A DNA stretch of 64,000 bases. It comes from Acanthococcus lagerstroemiae (lineage: Eukaryota > Arthropoda > Insecta > Hemiptera > Eriococcidae). The first letter of the stretch is position 1; the number at the start of each line of letters is the position of its first letter. The translations under genes and the position numbers were made by a program. Shown piece after piece: positions 24,468 through 36,205 of this stretch. The stretch covers positions 4,898,001 to 4,962,000 of the forward strand of contig CM063106.1 of assembly GCA_031841125.1 (NCBI GenBank), in the 5' to 3' direction. Below the pieces are notes generated by a model that was given only the letters and a program-made list of their open reading frames with translations, had not been told where the DNA came from and searched no databases.

Positions 24468-25147
24468 GATTGTAGACTAATTCACTGCAAAATTCAATTT
24501 AACTATAAGGTCGCTGTGCGAGAATCACTATGTCTACATTACCCACCAATGTAAACATGAATCAAAATATGAGGGCCCAATTGTAAACACTCACCTGAGG
24601 AAGTCCTCGTGAACATATACTGTTGAAATCTGAACCGGAAGTACATCTAATTCATGAGCAACAACATTAAATAAAAATAGTTCAACACTAATAACTTCTC
24701 GAAGACATATAGCACTTTATGTTCGAGCTGAAAATGACCATCTCAATTTTACCGGCCAGAGAATAGTTACATAATTCGACAAACTCCAGGGTTCCTCAAA
24801 TTTTGGCTTTTGATGTATTACTTTTCGTGTTTCTTCATATGGTCTGTCATGTCACATAACCCGATAATGTTCTTGCATTGGAGAGCACTCTGTAGTATGC
24901 TTCTACGCCACAGGCGGATGTCTTTTCCCAAACTGTTAACAATTAGCCACTGTTTAAAATTCCACACAATGACCTTAGTTGATAATACTTTGAAAATGCT
25001 ACAAGAATACGTTTTATTACCAATTTCTTGTACCTGAGGGATCACGGTGACCGGTAATGGAAGTGATAAACTTTTTTGTTAGATTTTCTTATTCCAATTT
25101 TTCCGTGATTCTAGTCCTTCCTATTTTAAAGACGAGCAGTAGGTAGT
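24468..25147. other. Non-coding, one doubtful exon-like frame
   Basis: On the minus strand 24595-24690 is open and ends in CTCAG|GTGAGT, and could be spliced to an acceptor at about 24485. The product matches nothing I know, and the continued frame soon meets a stop, so it is not annotated. Open frames at 24810-25045 on both strands are also unrecognised. Confidence 0.3.
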
Positions 25148-25276
25148 ACACGTTATTTGTTCCCTCGGTACTGATGCGATGCCCGAAAGGGTAGTTTCCG
25201 GTGCCGGGGGTGCGGTGTCTCAGGGGCCACTTTGGCATGCGTGCATCGCCATACGTCCCACCACACGTTATTTGTT
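25148..25276. mobile_element. 101-bp GC-rich insertion with 14-bp target-site duplication
   Basis: ACACGTTATTTGTT is repeated exactly at 25148-25161 and 25263-25276. Between them, 25162-25262 is strikingly GC-rich with CCGGTGCCGGGGGTGCGGTG and GGGCATCG words, in AT-rich surroundings. Exact 14-bp direct repeats suggest target-primed retroposition, but there is no A tail. It could be a SINE, a LINE 3' end or a copy of a small RNA; its core resembles 22055-22095. Confidence 0.6.
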
Positions 25277-25542
25277 GCATTTTCAACGTAATATACCGAC
25301 TCAATCTTCAATGTCTAGTAGCTCGTTCAATTTACTGAGCATGCTATATGTCAGCGTACCAGGTTTTGTTCATCCAGTTCAGTACTGTCCACTGATAACA
25401 TGTCGCAGTCGACTCATTGGGTACCCTGTATAATCACCAGAATGACACCACACGATAATAAGTAATTTTTTAAACAATTTTCTTCATTTTCTTACCTGTA
25501 TTTCTGTCATTTATTTCAGTTCTGTTAATTGTGTAATTTTTA

Positions 25543-25862
25543 GGCGAAGTGTAGCCATATGGAATAGTCGCGGTGTTATTAATTAATTAATCAGTTACTT
25601 TATTTGATTGATCCGAGACTTCCCTTCGGCAATGGCGAGAGTTGAACTGAGTTAGGAAGTTGAATTGTTGATATGTTGCTCGCAATAATGAAACGAAGAT
25701 CGAGTTCATAGATAGGCCCAATCAGAACATTCGGAGGGAGCAAAATGGGGTTGTTCAACTCTCTGTAATTGACCTAGTCGCCTAAAATTTGTATGATGAA
25801 GTTTCGCAGGTTCGAGTTCTAAGAAGAGCCCAATCGACCCATTGGATTGGGAACCAGGGGTA
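25543..25862. repeat. Dispersed repeat, short copy
   Basis: Same order of words as 10213-10905: GGCGAAGTGTAGCC, GTCGCGG, then ACTGAGTTAGGAAGTTG, ATGAAACGAAGATCGAG, TAGATAGGCCCAAT, ATTGACCTAGTCG and GGGAACCAGGGGT. It lacks the segment of about 370 bases that carries the hammerhead-like motif in the other copy. Confidence 0.6.
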
Positions 25863-27039
25863 CTCAGTGGATAAAATACTTGTTCTCGTCGATTCCCAAG
25901 AGTGACTGGACACATAGGCTGTCAGAAGCAGACATAGCGGTACAGCCCAGGAATCAGATATGCCGTAGTGTCATTTTCGCTTTTAAAACGGGATATTCGT
26001 GATTTGATAGATTCGTCAATTCTCGCAAAGCTATCGATTTTTGCGGTACATATAATGAACAGCATCTACCGAACATTTCGTCCCTTGCGAGTAGAGAGGG
26101 CAAATTAGTTCGGATTAGAAGCCGACGCAACCACCTGTTACTCTGGGCTACGTGCAGACCTCGAAATTCGTGACTCTCGAAACTATAATTCGCTCTTCTA
26201 ACTCACGCGAGATTACTTCGTTGTACAGTTTTCGATTTCAACCAAATCACCTGTTCAAGAAGCACCAGAAGATCGAGCTAGAATTGAATTCTACAAAATC
26301 GAAAGGCAAACACACGTTTCCGTCTTGCGGGCATTTTTTTTTTAAAATCTTCTCTGTCTCTCTCTTTCTCTTCCTCATGTATACACGTTCGGTGAAAGGA
26401 AGATGAGATTGATTTCCAGGACTACATGGATACGCTTTTCACGGCATTATAATACGCTGCTAGGCTGCGACTCCTGGAGTAACTGTAGGTGTTCTGCCGT
26501 GATAAGCGTGACTAATTGTTAGAAGGAGGTATCAGATGTCAATATCGCCGAACAAGGTTTCCGAGAAACGCGATTAAGGGTATGGCGTGGAGACCGAACC
26601 GAAATACATACAAATTCGGTTTCATTGTTCGAATGATCGTAAAAAGAAAAAAGAACTATGGGATCCCGAAATTCGCTGTTGCCTGTATGCGATCTGGATC
26701 GAAGCCGAACAGTTTTTCGTTTCTATCTAGCCACGTCGAGTTCGAAGTACAAATTCGGAGGAGTTCTCCATAGCTATACCTTTGTCCGGATTTGGGATTA
26801 TTCGGTCGAAGAAACATTATTCTGTTAATTAACCCTTTCATATCCGAGAAAGATTCAATAATAACATGATTTTCTTCTGATGATCCCCTGGTAAGAATTT
26901 GATTGTTGAAAGAATTATGTTTATGAGTGGTTGGGAGTTTTAACTAATATGACCTCAAAAATGTACGCGGAAGCTCGAAATTGAACAGCTGCATACATTA
27001 TGAAAGTACAATCTGACGACGAATGGCATACTGTGACGA
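25863..27039. other. Non-coding stretch, nothing recognised
   Basis: A CT-run (TCTCTGTCTCTCTC) is near 26350. Short open frames are unremarkable. Confidence 0.35.
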
Positions 27040-27655
27040 CAATTTAATTTAAGTTTATTTTTCTGGTGTATTTATTGGAGTTTTCAATTATGAGCCTCGT
27101 CCCCTGATTATAAATTCCTTGGTTTTGGAATTTTGAACAATTTAATATCAGAATCTAGTTATGTGACTTTTAAAACCTCATGTTTCGATGTCCGTATTAT
27201 ATTTTGTGTGAACTTCGTCGTCCCCCTCCTGTGGTACCCCAATTTCCAAGTTGATTGAATCTGACATCGAGAAAAATGACAACGACCGCCATAATCTGAA
27301 AAACGATATCGTTTGAATCGATATATCCATATCGTATTTCACGTAGACTTTGCTTCCTCCTCTTTGAGTAGAGCCACAAGTTTCGATTTGGGAATCAATC
27401 CGATATAAAAAATGACTTCAGTGGTCTCCACAACTTGAAAAATTGTACCTATATTGTCTCAGTTGAATTTTTCAATTTTGAGCCCCTGTCCCCAATATAA
27501 ATCACTTACTTTTGAAATTTCTAACTGATGTCGAAATCAAATGGGAAGGGGCTATGAAACCTGTGAACTGATTATCATATTGTATTTCATCCTACTAGTG
27601 TTCCCCTCCATCTCCTGTTGAGCCGCAATTTTGGATTTAAAGTCAGTCCTATCAA
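27040..27655. repeat. Diverged tandem repeats
   Basis: The phrase AT(A/C)(T/G)TATTTCA...TT(C/G)CCCCTCC...CCTGT is found at about 27195, 27330 and 27575, and TTCAAT(T)TATGAGCC..GTCCCC at about 27085 and 27475, each followed by TTGGATTT-like and AAAAATGA words. The units are very diverged and the period is uneven, so this is an old tandem array or part of a decayed element. Confidence 0.4.
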
Positions 27656-28970
27656 AAATGAATTTCGAAAACCAAAAAAGGAGATCGCTGCAATATTGAT
27701 AACTATCGACTAATAAGCCTGTCGTCGAATATAGGGAAGGTATTCATGAAAATAATCAAAAATCGAATCTACAGTATTCTAGATCAAAACCAACCGATAG
27801 AACAAGCAGGATTTCGTAAAAAATTTGCAGCAATAGACCGTATTCAGACGTTGACGCAAATTATTGAAAAAACAAACGAATACGGATTAGAGGTTGTCTT
27901 AGCATTCATTGAATTCAATAGACTTTCGACTCTATCTACCACCCTAGTGCTTGGAAAGCACTCGCATCGCAAGGTGTCCCAGAAAGTATTATAATAATGC
28001 TAGAAAATTTGTATCGTAAGTCAAGGGCATTTATCTCGCTGGATAAAAAAGGAGAATTGTTTAGAGTGGGAAGAGGGACTCCTTGTCACCTAATATTTTT
28101 AATGCGGTGCTCGAAAGATTGTTTAGAGAAGTAAAGTGGGAGAAATATGGCCTGTTAACGGATGGATACCAAATAAATTATCTCAATTGGCAAAAATATT
28201 GAGGAAATAAATTGTATGGTTGACGACTTGGTGGAACAAGAGGCTAAAGTGGGACTAAAAATTAACTCAGAAAAATCTAAAATTACGAAAAATGAAAAAG
28301 ATGCAAGCCGCCCTTCCAGCGGAGCGAAACTAGAGAGGGTTGACGACTACAAGTACCTAGGATAGGTAGTATCATTCAAAAATCGGATTGAGAAAGAAAT
28401 TGAAGTTCGCAAAACCAACTCTTGGAAAGCTTTCTGAGCTTTGAAACACATTTTTAAAAGTAAAATGAAAATCCAAACGAAGGCTAAAATCCTAGGTAGT
28501 TGCATGCTACCAGTGGCAACATACAGGGCTCAAACATGGCAAATAACCAAAAAACAGCTAAAGAAATTGAAAACTATGCAAAATTCTATGTTCCGGAGCA
28601 TTTTAAACGTTAAGATAAAAGACAATTAGACTTGAGGTCATAAGAAACCAAATCAATGTTACCGATATTGGATACACCATTAAGAAACTAAAATGGAAGT
28701 ATGCGGGCCATCTCATAAGAGGAAAGAATTTAAAGTGGCACAATATCGCGACATTCTGGACCCCGTATGGCTACAAACGCGCAAGAGGGAGACCAATACT
28801 ACGCTGGAGGGACGATTTCAAAAGTCTGAAAGGAAGATGGGTACAATTAGCGAGAGACCGAGACGTATGGAGAAAGACAACGGAAACGTATACCCTAAAA
28901 TGGGCGGGGTAGCTGGCGATGGCTCACCTACCCAAAGTTGTAAATAATAATAATAAAAATAATAATTATC
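27656..28970 (+). pseudogene. RTE-clade LINE remnant
   Basis: From 27690: IDNYRLISLSSNIGKVF, MKIIKNRI and EQAGFRKKFAAIDRIQTL, the start of an RTE-type RT domain. VLAFIEF takes the place of AF.DFEKAFD. Then in shifted frames come PSAWKALASQGVPESII, LDKKGELFRVGRGT, and PNIFNAVLERLF. The FADD block is missing; the frame passes from GYQINYLN to VGLKINSEKSK. QTKAKILGSCMLPVATYRAQTW and IGYTIKKLKWKYAGHLIRG, then GRPILRWRDDF, are the typical RTE tail. It ends in an (AAT)n-like tail at about 28944-28970, usual for RTE elements. Multiple frameshifts, so dead. Related fragments lie at 47530 and 61130. Confidence 0.85.
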
Positions 28971-31900
28971 GATGATATCGCGATTGCATCATTCGCCCAA
29001 ATGAAAGTTCGAAAAATTCCATTCATTAATTCTCAATGAATCAAAAAACAAACAATTTTACATGTGCTGCATACAAGGAGTGGAGTAGGGTCCAAAAATC
29101 CCAGTTGTTGGATAGGTACTGATATACGGGAATGAGTGTGGGTAATTTGCTTCCTTTTTCACTCGTACAATTATAAGTCGCTGAGACTTATAACGTGTGG
29201 CAAAGTCTGCACCTTGTCCCACAAGGCCTGTGTTAATATATGGTAATGTGAAGGGTTATTTTCAACCCTCCTCCCCTTCACGACATTCCTAGTGCAGTTA
29301 CGTCAAAATTTTAAAGGGCCAAATTTCTAGAGAATTGGGTGCTGAGTAAATTTTGTTTGAATTTTCGGTATAGACGATAGGAAACAATTTACGAGTACGT
29401 CCTAAAATTTTTGGGGCTTTTCCCCTGTGCGGTACTGAAAGCCCAGGTCAGAGTGGCGGTGGTCCTTGTATTTTTTCTTCTATAAGGGCAGTGGCCTGAA
29501 CATTTTTGCCAAGAATTAGCTTTCTATGAATTTTTTCCAAATAATTGATGCCTTTTTTGGGTTTATGTGGGTGGCTATCAATAGGGCACCCAATGATCTA
29601 CATGAAGAAGAAAGTGTTTCTTAACCCTACTGAAGTATAAATGTAATTGAATCTGACTCGATAGGTATCATAACGATGTCACTGAATTGATCAATAAAAA
29701 ATGACATGCTCCCTATTCCCTCTTGCTGGATTCATTTGGTCTAAGAAACCCCTCACGTCGGGTTCCAATAAGATGAAATGTCTACAAAGTTTTAGACCGA
29801 TCTGGCAAGAGTCCCACGAGCTAAATTACAGTCATAATACAATCACGAATAAATGATTGCTACGCGCTGTCACATGTCGTTCGCTTGAAAATGGTTAATT
29901 ATAATTGTCTAATTAAAGAGAGCGGGGATTGTGATTCCTATGTTCCTTATCCGATCGATGTAATTCAATTCAATCAGCCTTTGATTTACGTATTTCTACA
30001 ATTTTTATGTACATAATTAAATAAAAGAAAATATAAATTTCGTACTATTTGGTAGGAATTTTATTGTCCCAATGGAAACGACGTGGGGAGGGGAAGTTCT
30101 GATAAAATAAATCCACCTAGATGAAATAAGGGACGTCTCTTTTTTTAATCGATCAGATTTTTGACCCCAAATGTCTAATCAAAATTGGTTCGGAAAAATT
30201 TTAATATTTTCCGATAAAATTATCTGTTGAGCAGAGGCTTCTGATCGACGTCATTTGAACACCAACTTTCGTAGAGATGCAAGCAATTATAAAACACAAG
30301 TGTAACTTCAGAAACGTGTAATTGAATAACGGTTAACATCGGTGGACCGCTAACGTACTCGGAATCACTACTCAACGTCCTCAGACGAAATACTAACGGA
30401 GCGTCGTACTTCACGTAGAGCGCATATCATATATCAGTAGCAGTGCTACCAACTCAACATTTTCACACGTTGGTCTTAGGTCGAGTGGCAACAGAATTGC
30501 TCTACACGTCCAAACAGTTTGAAAATTTTTGTTTTTCGATCAACCCTATAGTGTCTAGTCTATCACTATTGAATCTCTCTCGAATCTGAAAAGATTAAAT
30601 TTCAGCTGACTTTAGGACACGGCACTAATGGTTGTACCTACTCCGGTGTTGCTGGACTTGATTCGAGAGTGCAGCGAACGTCGCCGCGGGCATCGGAACA
30701 CCCCTCAGTTTCCCCCGGTGACAGAGGAGAAATTTCAACTTGAGCCGAGCCTAAGTGCGAGCGCGGCTATATAATTAATGGTTCTTTGAAGCGGTGACTA
30801 AATGCACCTGGGGAGAAACAGTTTAATTTAATTTGTCACCTCGTAAACATAATACCGCTTAATCGAAGCTGTCGGTAATTTTCGGGCTTTGCTCTTCCGT
30901 AAAGAGCCCCTCACTTCCGCATCCTTCCGCGTCCACTAGCACCGATTTAACGAAGCAGCCAGCGCGACGCTACCGCCCAACGCGAAACCCGAACGAACTT
31001 TCGTTTTAGAAACACCAACTAAAAGATGGGATAATTAAATTAAAATGCCGGTCTAATTAAAAGCCTCTAAAGTGTCATTTTCCGATTTTGCCGCGGAATT
31101 ACTCTTGCCCCTGTTTGGTCGCTTCGCTTTCACGGTGAGTTCTCTCTTTTTTGTGAGGCAGCTGCCGACGCGCGACTAAATCGTCGAACGCCGACCATAA
31201 TGAACAGCGACAGTTGATACCCGACAGATATCCCGACATCCGCGACCGAACAAGGCAGCTATAAAAGTCAGGTAGCTGAAACTGTTTCTTTTTTCCCCCT
31301 CCGTTCTTCCCGAATGTCCACTTCACCAGGGTCCTTTTAAAAGGGTTTATTTCAAATTTACGGAAATATCGTTTTCGGGCGGCTATGCCATTATGCCTTT
31401 TGCCACGTATACATTCGTACGGACAACGAATTTAATTATCCCCTTTTCCCACCCGGATACTCGGATAGCTTATGTCGGATGAAAATTGAAGACAGGAAAG
31501 AGGAAGAGCGTGATCAGTTTTCACGCCGAACTAGCAAAATCTAGCTGTTACGAATTGCGGTAAGTTTTCGTCGCATGTTCACCATCGGCGATGAAAATGG
31601 CAAAAAAATGTAATTCGAGAGTTTTAGTGGCGGCTTTGAAGAAACTGTATCGAAACAAAATATCGTAATGAAATATCAGGTGCTCGATTCGTTGAAAAGG
31701 GTGTCAGGTAAAACCGCTCGACGGTTGTCTGTTTAACTCGCGGCGGTCTCGGCCACTGAATTCATTCTCAGATTATTTCAACGGTGAGCACCTACTTATA
31801 ACTGTCCAGAAGGGGGTTGAAACGTTGAGTGTTCAAAGTTAGAGCTAACTCTACGTTGTACCCAAAACAGGGATGATCGAGTGGCTGAATTAATTTTTGA

Positions 31901-32219
31901 TGTTATGTAAGCCATAAACTCGATCTGTAATGGCTTATAGGGGGCTGAAACCTAAAACACATTCGTAAAAACGTCAAAAACAAATTGAGTTCCTGAGAAA
32001 ACCTAATTTTTGATGTATTTTACGCATCCAAATGCAATGACGACTTCCTTGTAAAAAGGGCATATAAAAGTTCAAAGATCCTAAGTAATGTCGCATTAAA
32101 TAACGGCCGTGGACGAAACATGATTGGAAAATCGTATTTTATAATTTCATATCCAAAAATGGTAGACAACCGGTTTTTATGCAGTTCGGTCATGTAATTA
32201 TTGCAATAAATGGATATTT
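28971..32219. other. Non-coding stretch, nothing recognised
   Basis: A hairpin-like pair TAAGTCGCTGAGACTTATA lies at about 29173. The part 30640-31340 is richer in CG than its surroundings and could be conserved non-coding DNA. No exon could be supported. Confidence 0.35.
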
Positions 32220-33450
32220 TTTTTTCAATGTTGAACGTACATGCTAATTTTACGGAAAATTAGACACCGTTCAATAGCAAAAGTGCATCGAGAAACAAAC
32301 TACGAGTATTTTTTCTCACTCCGAATTCATTGGCCGATTATTTCTCCAACCCACTAACTTTTTTTCTTTCAAAAGACCTTGGAAAGACCAAAAAAGGTGT
32401 TTTAGGTTACTTTCTGACTTATACATAAATCGTTTAAAAAAACAAAATATCTCATTTCCTACGTGGATTCCGAATCTAACCTTTAGATTAGGAGAAACAG
32501 ATTTTTTCCGCTATTAAGGCTCTTAAACGTTCAGTAAGGCTCAATTTTACGATTTTAATATCATTAGGAAAGTAAGTACGCCTAGTGTTTCTAAATACAA
32601 TTTTTGTGCTAATTCCGAATTCGATCTTAAAATTCTAATTGAATCTTTCCTTCACCCTGAAATGGTCTCTTGAAGACCCAAAATGCTATAATTCGGACTT
32701 CACATATTTACAAAAGTAGTGGGAAACGTGACTCTGGTTTAAAACTTTGTATTTCAAATTAGGTTTCAAAATGTCAATAGAATTTTATTTTTACCCTGCG
32801 AGATCGTGGTCTTTTAAAGGCCAAAAGTGCCGATATTTAGACGCTTTCCATATTCAAAAAGGAAAACTGTTCCTGGGTTAAATTTCTAAATAAACTGATT
32901 CCAAAACTGACCTTAAAATTTGTATGCAAGCTTATTACTTTCAACGATTTAAAAAATGCCGTTTTCTGGTTGGGAAAAAAAGTTCGTCGAACATTCGGAA
33001 TCAGTGCCTGAATTTGGTCTTGGTGAAGTTCCTTCCTTTCCCCGTCTCTAGTTTTGACCGAAAAGTCGGATCAAGAGTGACAAAGCAGGAACTTATATCA
33101 TCAATTTCTTTGTGAATGAAATAATTTTCTCTCCTTTGGAAGGAGGCTGAAACAGTACCCCAACTTCGAATTTTCAAAGAGAACATGTCAACAAAGTACC
33201 GAAATATGGGTATTTTGGGTAACTGATTTCGAATATTCTATGTAAATTTCAAGTCGGCTTCGATTTTTTTGCCGAAAATTCAAATTTTAATCATAAGATG
33301 AGCGAAATTGATTGACTTTTTTTTTGTTGAAAATTCAAGCAAAATGTCAGAGATGTTTTCCGTGTTGGTTTTTGATTTTAAAAATGATATTAGGCTTCTG
33401 AGCCGACCTCAACTTGGGTCTCAAAATTCAAATTTTGTGAGTTGATATGA
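32220..33450. repeat. Diverged tandem array with about 147-bp period
   Basis: A short imperfect hairpin of the form TCTTnnAAGnC, followed by CCAAAA-like bases, is seen near 32372, 32517, 32665 and 32808 (spacing 143-148). Each is followed after about 90 bases by a TTCCGAAT(T)nGAnCTTAAAAT-like block (32466, 32613, 32895). Units are strongly diverged. The unit near 33122-33230 is also related to the arms of the fold-back at 48115. Function unknown; satellite-like or an exploded fold-back. Confidence 0.5.
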
Positions 33451-33639
33451 GCAAAGGAGCTTAAATTGGGTTCGGATTAAAAATCTGATGGGATTCTTAA
33501 TCATTGGAAACAGAATCGAGTGTATGAAGATGGGAAATGTGCTAATTAACGTTACGCCGTGCGTGCTTCTCTACAATGAAATAATATTAACTTGAAATGA
33601 GTTAAACAATTGAAAAATATACACTTTTTTTTCTTCTCC

Positions 33640-34284
33640 AGATGCCCTCTGTCGTGAGCCCTCTTGAAGTTTTTAAACTTTTTTCAGACTTAAGTTAGTT
33701 TTACCTTTTTACAGCCGGTATAGGAGAAGGAAAAATTCATCACCATCAAAGGGCACCTATCCCTTTCTACTTTTCCCCAGACAATTAGCCCATTTTTCCT
33801 CGTTAGCGTCCCCACACAAGTATGACCCGGATCCGAGTTGGTTTTACCATTTTGGACTCTTCTGGACCCTAAAGATCCCTCACCAGTCAGAGGTTTCCTA
33901 TTCATTTTATCAATTTTATGCCAGATATCTTTTTCCAACAGCTCTCCTCGAATCTCCCTCGAGTGTTTTTCAGTCCCGAGTCAGTTTGACCTTCTTATAG
34001 CTGATATAGGATAAGGAAAAATTTGGCTCCTTCAAAGTGCCCTCCACCTCTTTCCACTCCTCACCGAATCTTTCTCGCTGGTCTCCTCGCGCTAGTATGA
34101 TCCCGGTCCGAGTTATTTTTAATTTTTTGAACCCCTCGATTCTAAGAGCCCTTACCGCCCTCAGGCCCGTCATTTACTTATTCGCTTTTTCCCCAAGTGC
34201 CCGTTCTCAGTAGCTTTCCTCAGGTCTTACTCAGTGTTTCCAAAAATAAGTTAGTTTCACTAATTCGTAGGCATTTAGTATATA
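33640..34284. repeat. About 2.3 copies of an approximately 280-bp tandem repeat
   Basis: TTAGTTTTACCTTTTTACAGCC (about 33695), CAGTTTGACCTTCTTATAGC (about 33981) and TTAGTTTCACTAATTCGTAGG (about 34253) start equivalent blocks, each preceded by a CCCTCTTGAAG or TCCTCGAAT-like block. In between, AGTATGA(C)CCCGG(A)TCCGAGTT is shared by units 1 and 2. The third unit stops where the long-TIR element begins at 34285. Confidence 0.6.
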
Positions 34285-34948
34285 GTCCACATAAATTAGC
34301 CCAAATAAGAGTACAAAAAGGAAAAAATCATAGAAAGCTGAAACTGGGTACATTAGTCTCGTTAAGTATCCTGAACAACATACCAAAAGTCCCAACAAAT
34401 CCGGTGCCGGCATCGTCCCCTAGGGGGCGAAAATGGAGGCGTGAAACAGTTTTTTGCTTATAATACATTGAAATTTTAGTTTAGGAAAACAATGTTCCAA
34501 CAAATGTGATGGAGAATAAAAAAATAGACAAAAAATGTCCCTACACATTTTCCCATAGAGTGCGTATTTGTCGAGTAAATTACTATCAAACGTTGAGAAG
34601 TTTCCTCAATATGTACATTTAATGCAACTTATTGTAATCGATGCAATGTAGACTCGCTCATGCATAAATAGGTACATTAATTTCTATTTACTTTGTCAAA
34701 CAATTTATATTTCTGAGGTCGATGGATCTGTGGCTGGAAAGGAAAACAGAAACAAAAAAGAAAACAAAAAAAAAAGAAAAAGAAAGCTCTGGCTAAAATA
34801 TTATTAAATGACATGGAATTTTCCGAGAGTGAATGCGAAGAAATAAAAATATTTATAAATTCCGATGAATTTATCTAGCCATTCAAAAGTGAGCCTTAAG
34901 TGACTTGATGCAACAATTTGAGACTCATGTGCCAGAGGTCGAAGATTG

Positions 34949-35439
34949 AGGCCCTACAGCTAAACTATGGATTCAGTATTTCCGAACGATATCATTGGTG
35001 AAAAAATGTGTTGCTGTAGAAAGAACGGGTAATTGGCCGTGGCATTTTGCGTGTGTTCAGCAGATGCTTAAATTTTTCCACACGGCTGGACATTTTTCAT
35101 ACGCTAAGGCTGCCCCACCTTTATCTACAAGATGCCTATTACCTACAAGACAGAATGAGTGATTTTGAATACATTGAATTTTCGAAGTATTTTACGATAA
35201 GAAGAAGTCAGAATTACTTCGCTGGTATTTGGAGAGATATGATCATCGAACAGACCCTGATGAGACTCATGAAAAGCAGAGGAGAATTGACACGTGGTCG
35301 TGATATACGGCCAAATGTGTGATTCGAAAATGGATTTCGAGTATGCCCGTGGTAATGGTCATTTGTGAAGAAGTTGAGGAGTACACAGGGGGTGAACAAC
35401 ATGTCGACTTGCGTCTGAGATTGAATCCAGAGGAGTAGG
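34949..35439 (+). pseudogene. N-terminal remnant of the TRGRG protein family
   Basis: Three frames in succession give TAKLWIQYFRTISLVKKCVA, ERTGNWPWHFACVQQMLKFF, HTAGHFSYAKAA, then after a frameshift near 35112 LYLQDAYYLQDRMSDFEYIE, YFTIRRSQNYFAGIWRDM, IIEQTLMRLMKSRGELTRGR, and after another, KWISSMPVVMVICEEVEEY and EQHVDLR. I recognise this order (LWIQY, AGH..YAKSA, IEQ.LMR..K..GGLTRGRG, EQHVDL) from an unnamed, multi-copy arthropod protein family. The usual central several hundred residues are missing, and the remnant stops at 35437. It sits inside the long-TIR element, suggesting that the family is the coding part of a DNA transposon. No function is established to my knowledge. Confidence 0.65.
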
Positions 35440-35450
35440 GTTGGAGAAAG

Positions 35451-35642
35451 ACGGAAAATGGACTAACGCCTATTTCAACTACGGCAACTGCAGCGCTCGA
35501 AAATATTTTAAAAATAATGTTTTGTTCATGTAAGAAGGGCCCTTGCGGCCAGAAGTGCGGTTGCCATAAAATGGGACTGATTTGCTCTGGGACCTGCCTT
35601 TATTCAGATTGTTCAAATGATGAACTGGAACCGAATAATTAA
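35451..35642 (+). pseudogene. C-terminal cysteine cluster of the TRGRG family element
   Basis: An open frame ends at TAA 35642. It contains ALENILKIMFCSCKKGPCG and QKCGCHKMGLICSGTC with cysteines spaced C-x-C-x4-C-x3-C-x-C-x6-C-x3-C-x4-C, like a CXC or TSO1-type metal-binding tail. The same tail ends the full-length members of the arthropod family whose N-terminal piece lies just upstream, so the two pieces flank an internal deletion. It is not a separate metallothionein or tesmin gene. Confidence 0.65.
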
Positions 35643-36205
35643 ATTCTACATTTACCCATATAATTTCTGTATAATATGTACAAATGTCCATTCCAATGTT
35701 GTATGTATTTTCGAATTTTTTCAATTTAAATCTGATTTATGCATGAAGTGGGAATAATTTGACGTTTCAGGCAGTGGGGGGGGGGATTCTCTTCATTCCA
35801 TCACTGGTGCGAGTATTTGGAATAAATCTTCTCGTATGCGTACAAGTCTATGTCGCATTGATTACAATAAGTTATATTAAATCTACACATGGAGGAAACA
35901 TTTCAACGTTTGATATCAATTTATTCGACTAATACGCACTCTACGGGAAAATGTGTCAGATTGTTTTTTGTGCATTTTTCCATTCTCTATCAGATTTGTT
36001 TGAAAATTATTTTTCTAAACTCAAATTTTAGCGAGATATAAGCAAAAAACTGTTTTACGCTCCCATTTTTACCCCCTCGGGGACGATGCCGGCAACGAAT
36101 TCGTTGGGACTTTTAGTATGTTGTTCAGGACACTTAATTACACCCATGTACCAAGTTTCAGCTTTCTATGATTTTTTTCGTAGTTAGAACCTAATTTATG
36201 TGGAC

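Larger units (their letters stand above)
34285..36205. mobile_element. 1.9-kb element with terminal inverted repeats of about 370 bp
   Basis: The left arm (34285 to about 34660) and right arm (about 35835 to 36205) are inverted copies, roughly 80% alike by eye. Both start GTCCACATAAATTAG. They share ATCATAGAAAGCTGAAAC, TCCTGAACAACATAC, TGCCGGCATCGTCCCC, AAACAGTTTTTTGCTTATA, AGAGTGCGTATT and ATCAAACGTTGA. Between the arms lies a broken coding remnant of one protein family (see the separate entries). This is the structure of a DNA transposon with long inverted repeats, internally deleted. No clear target-site duplication is visible at GTCCAC...GTGGAC, perhaps because the flanks have diverged or because the true ends lie a few bases outwards. 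Confidence 0.8.

Noticed and set aside
24595..24690. Minus-strand exon upstream of the pogo pseudogene
   Set aside because: The open frame and GTGAGT donor are real, but spliced to the next acceptor it soon meets a stop and matches no family.
24810..25045. Open frames on both strands with a C..H-like pattern
   Set aside because: The pattern does not fit a BED or C2H2 zinc finger well enough to call.
35451..35642. Cysteine-rich frame as a host metallothionein or tesmin-type gene
   Set aside because: It is the usual C-terminal tail of the protein whose N-terminal remnant lies just upstream in the same long-TIR element.
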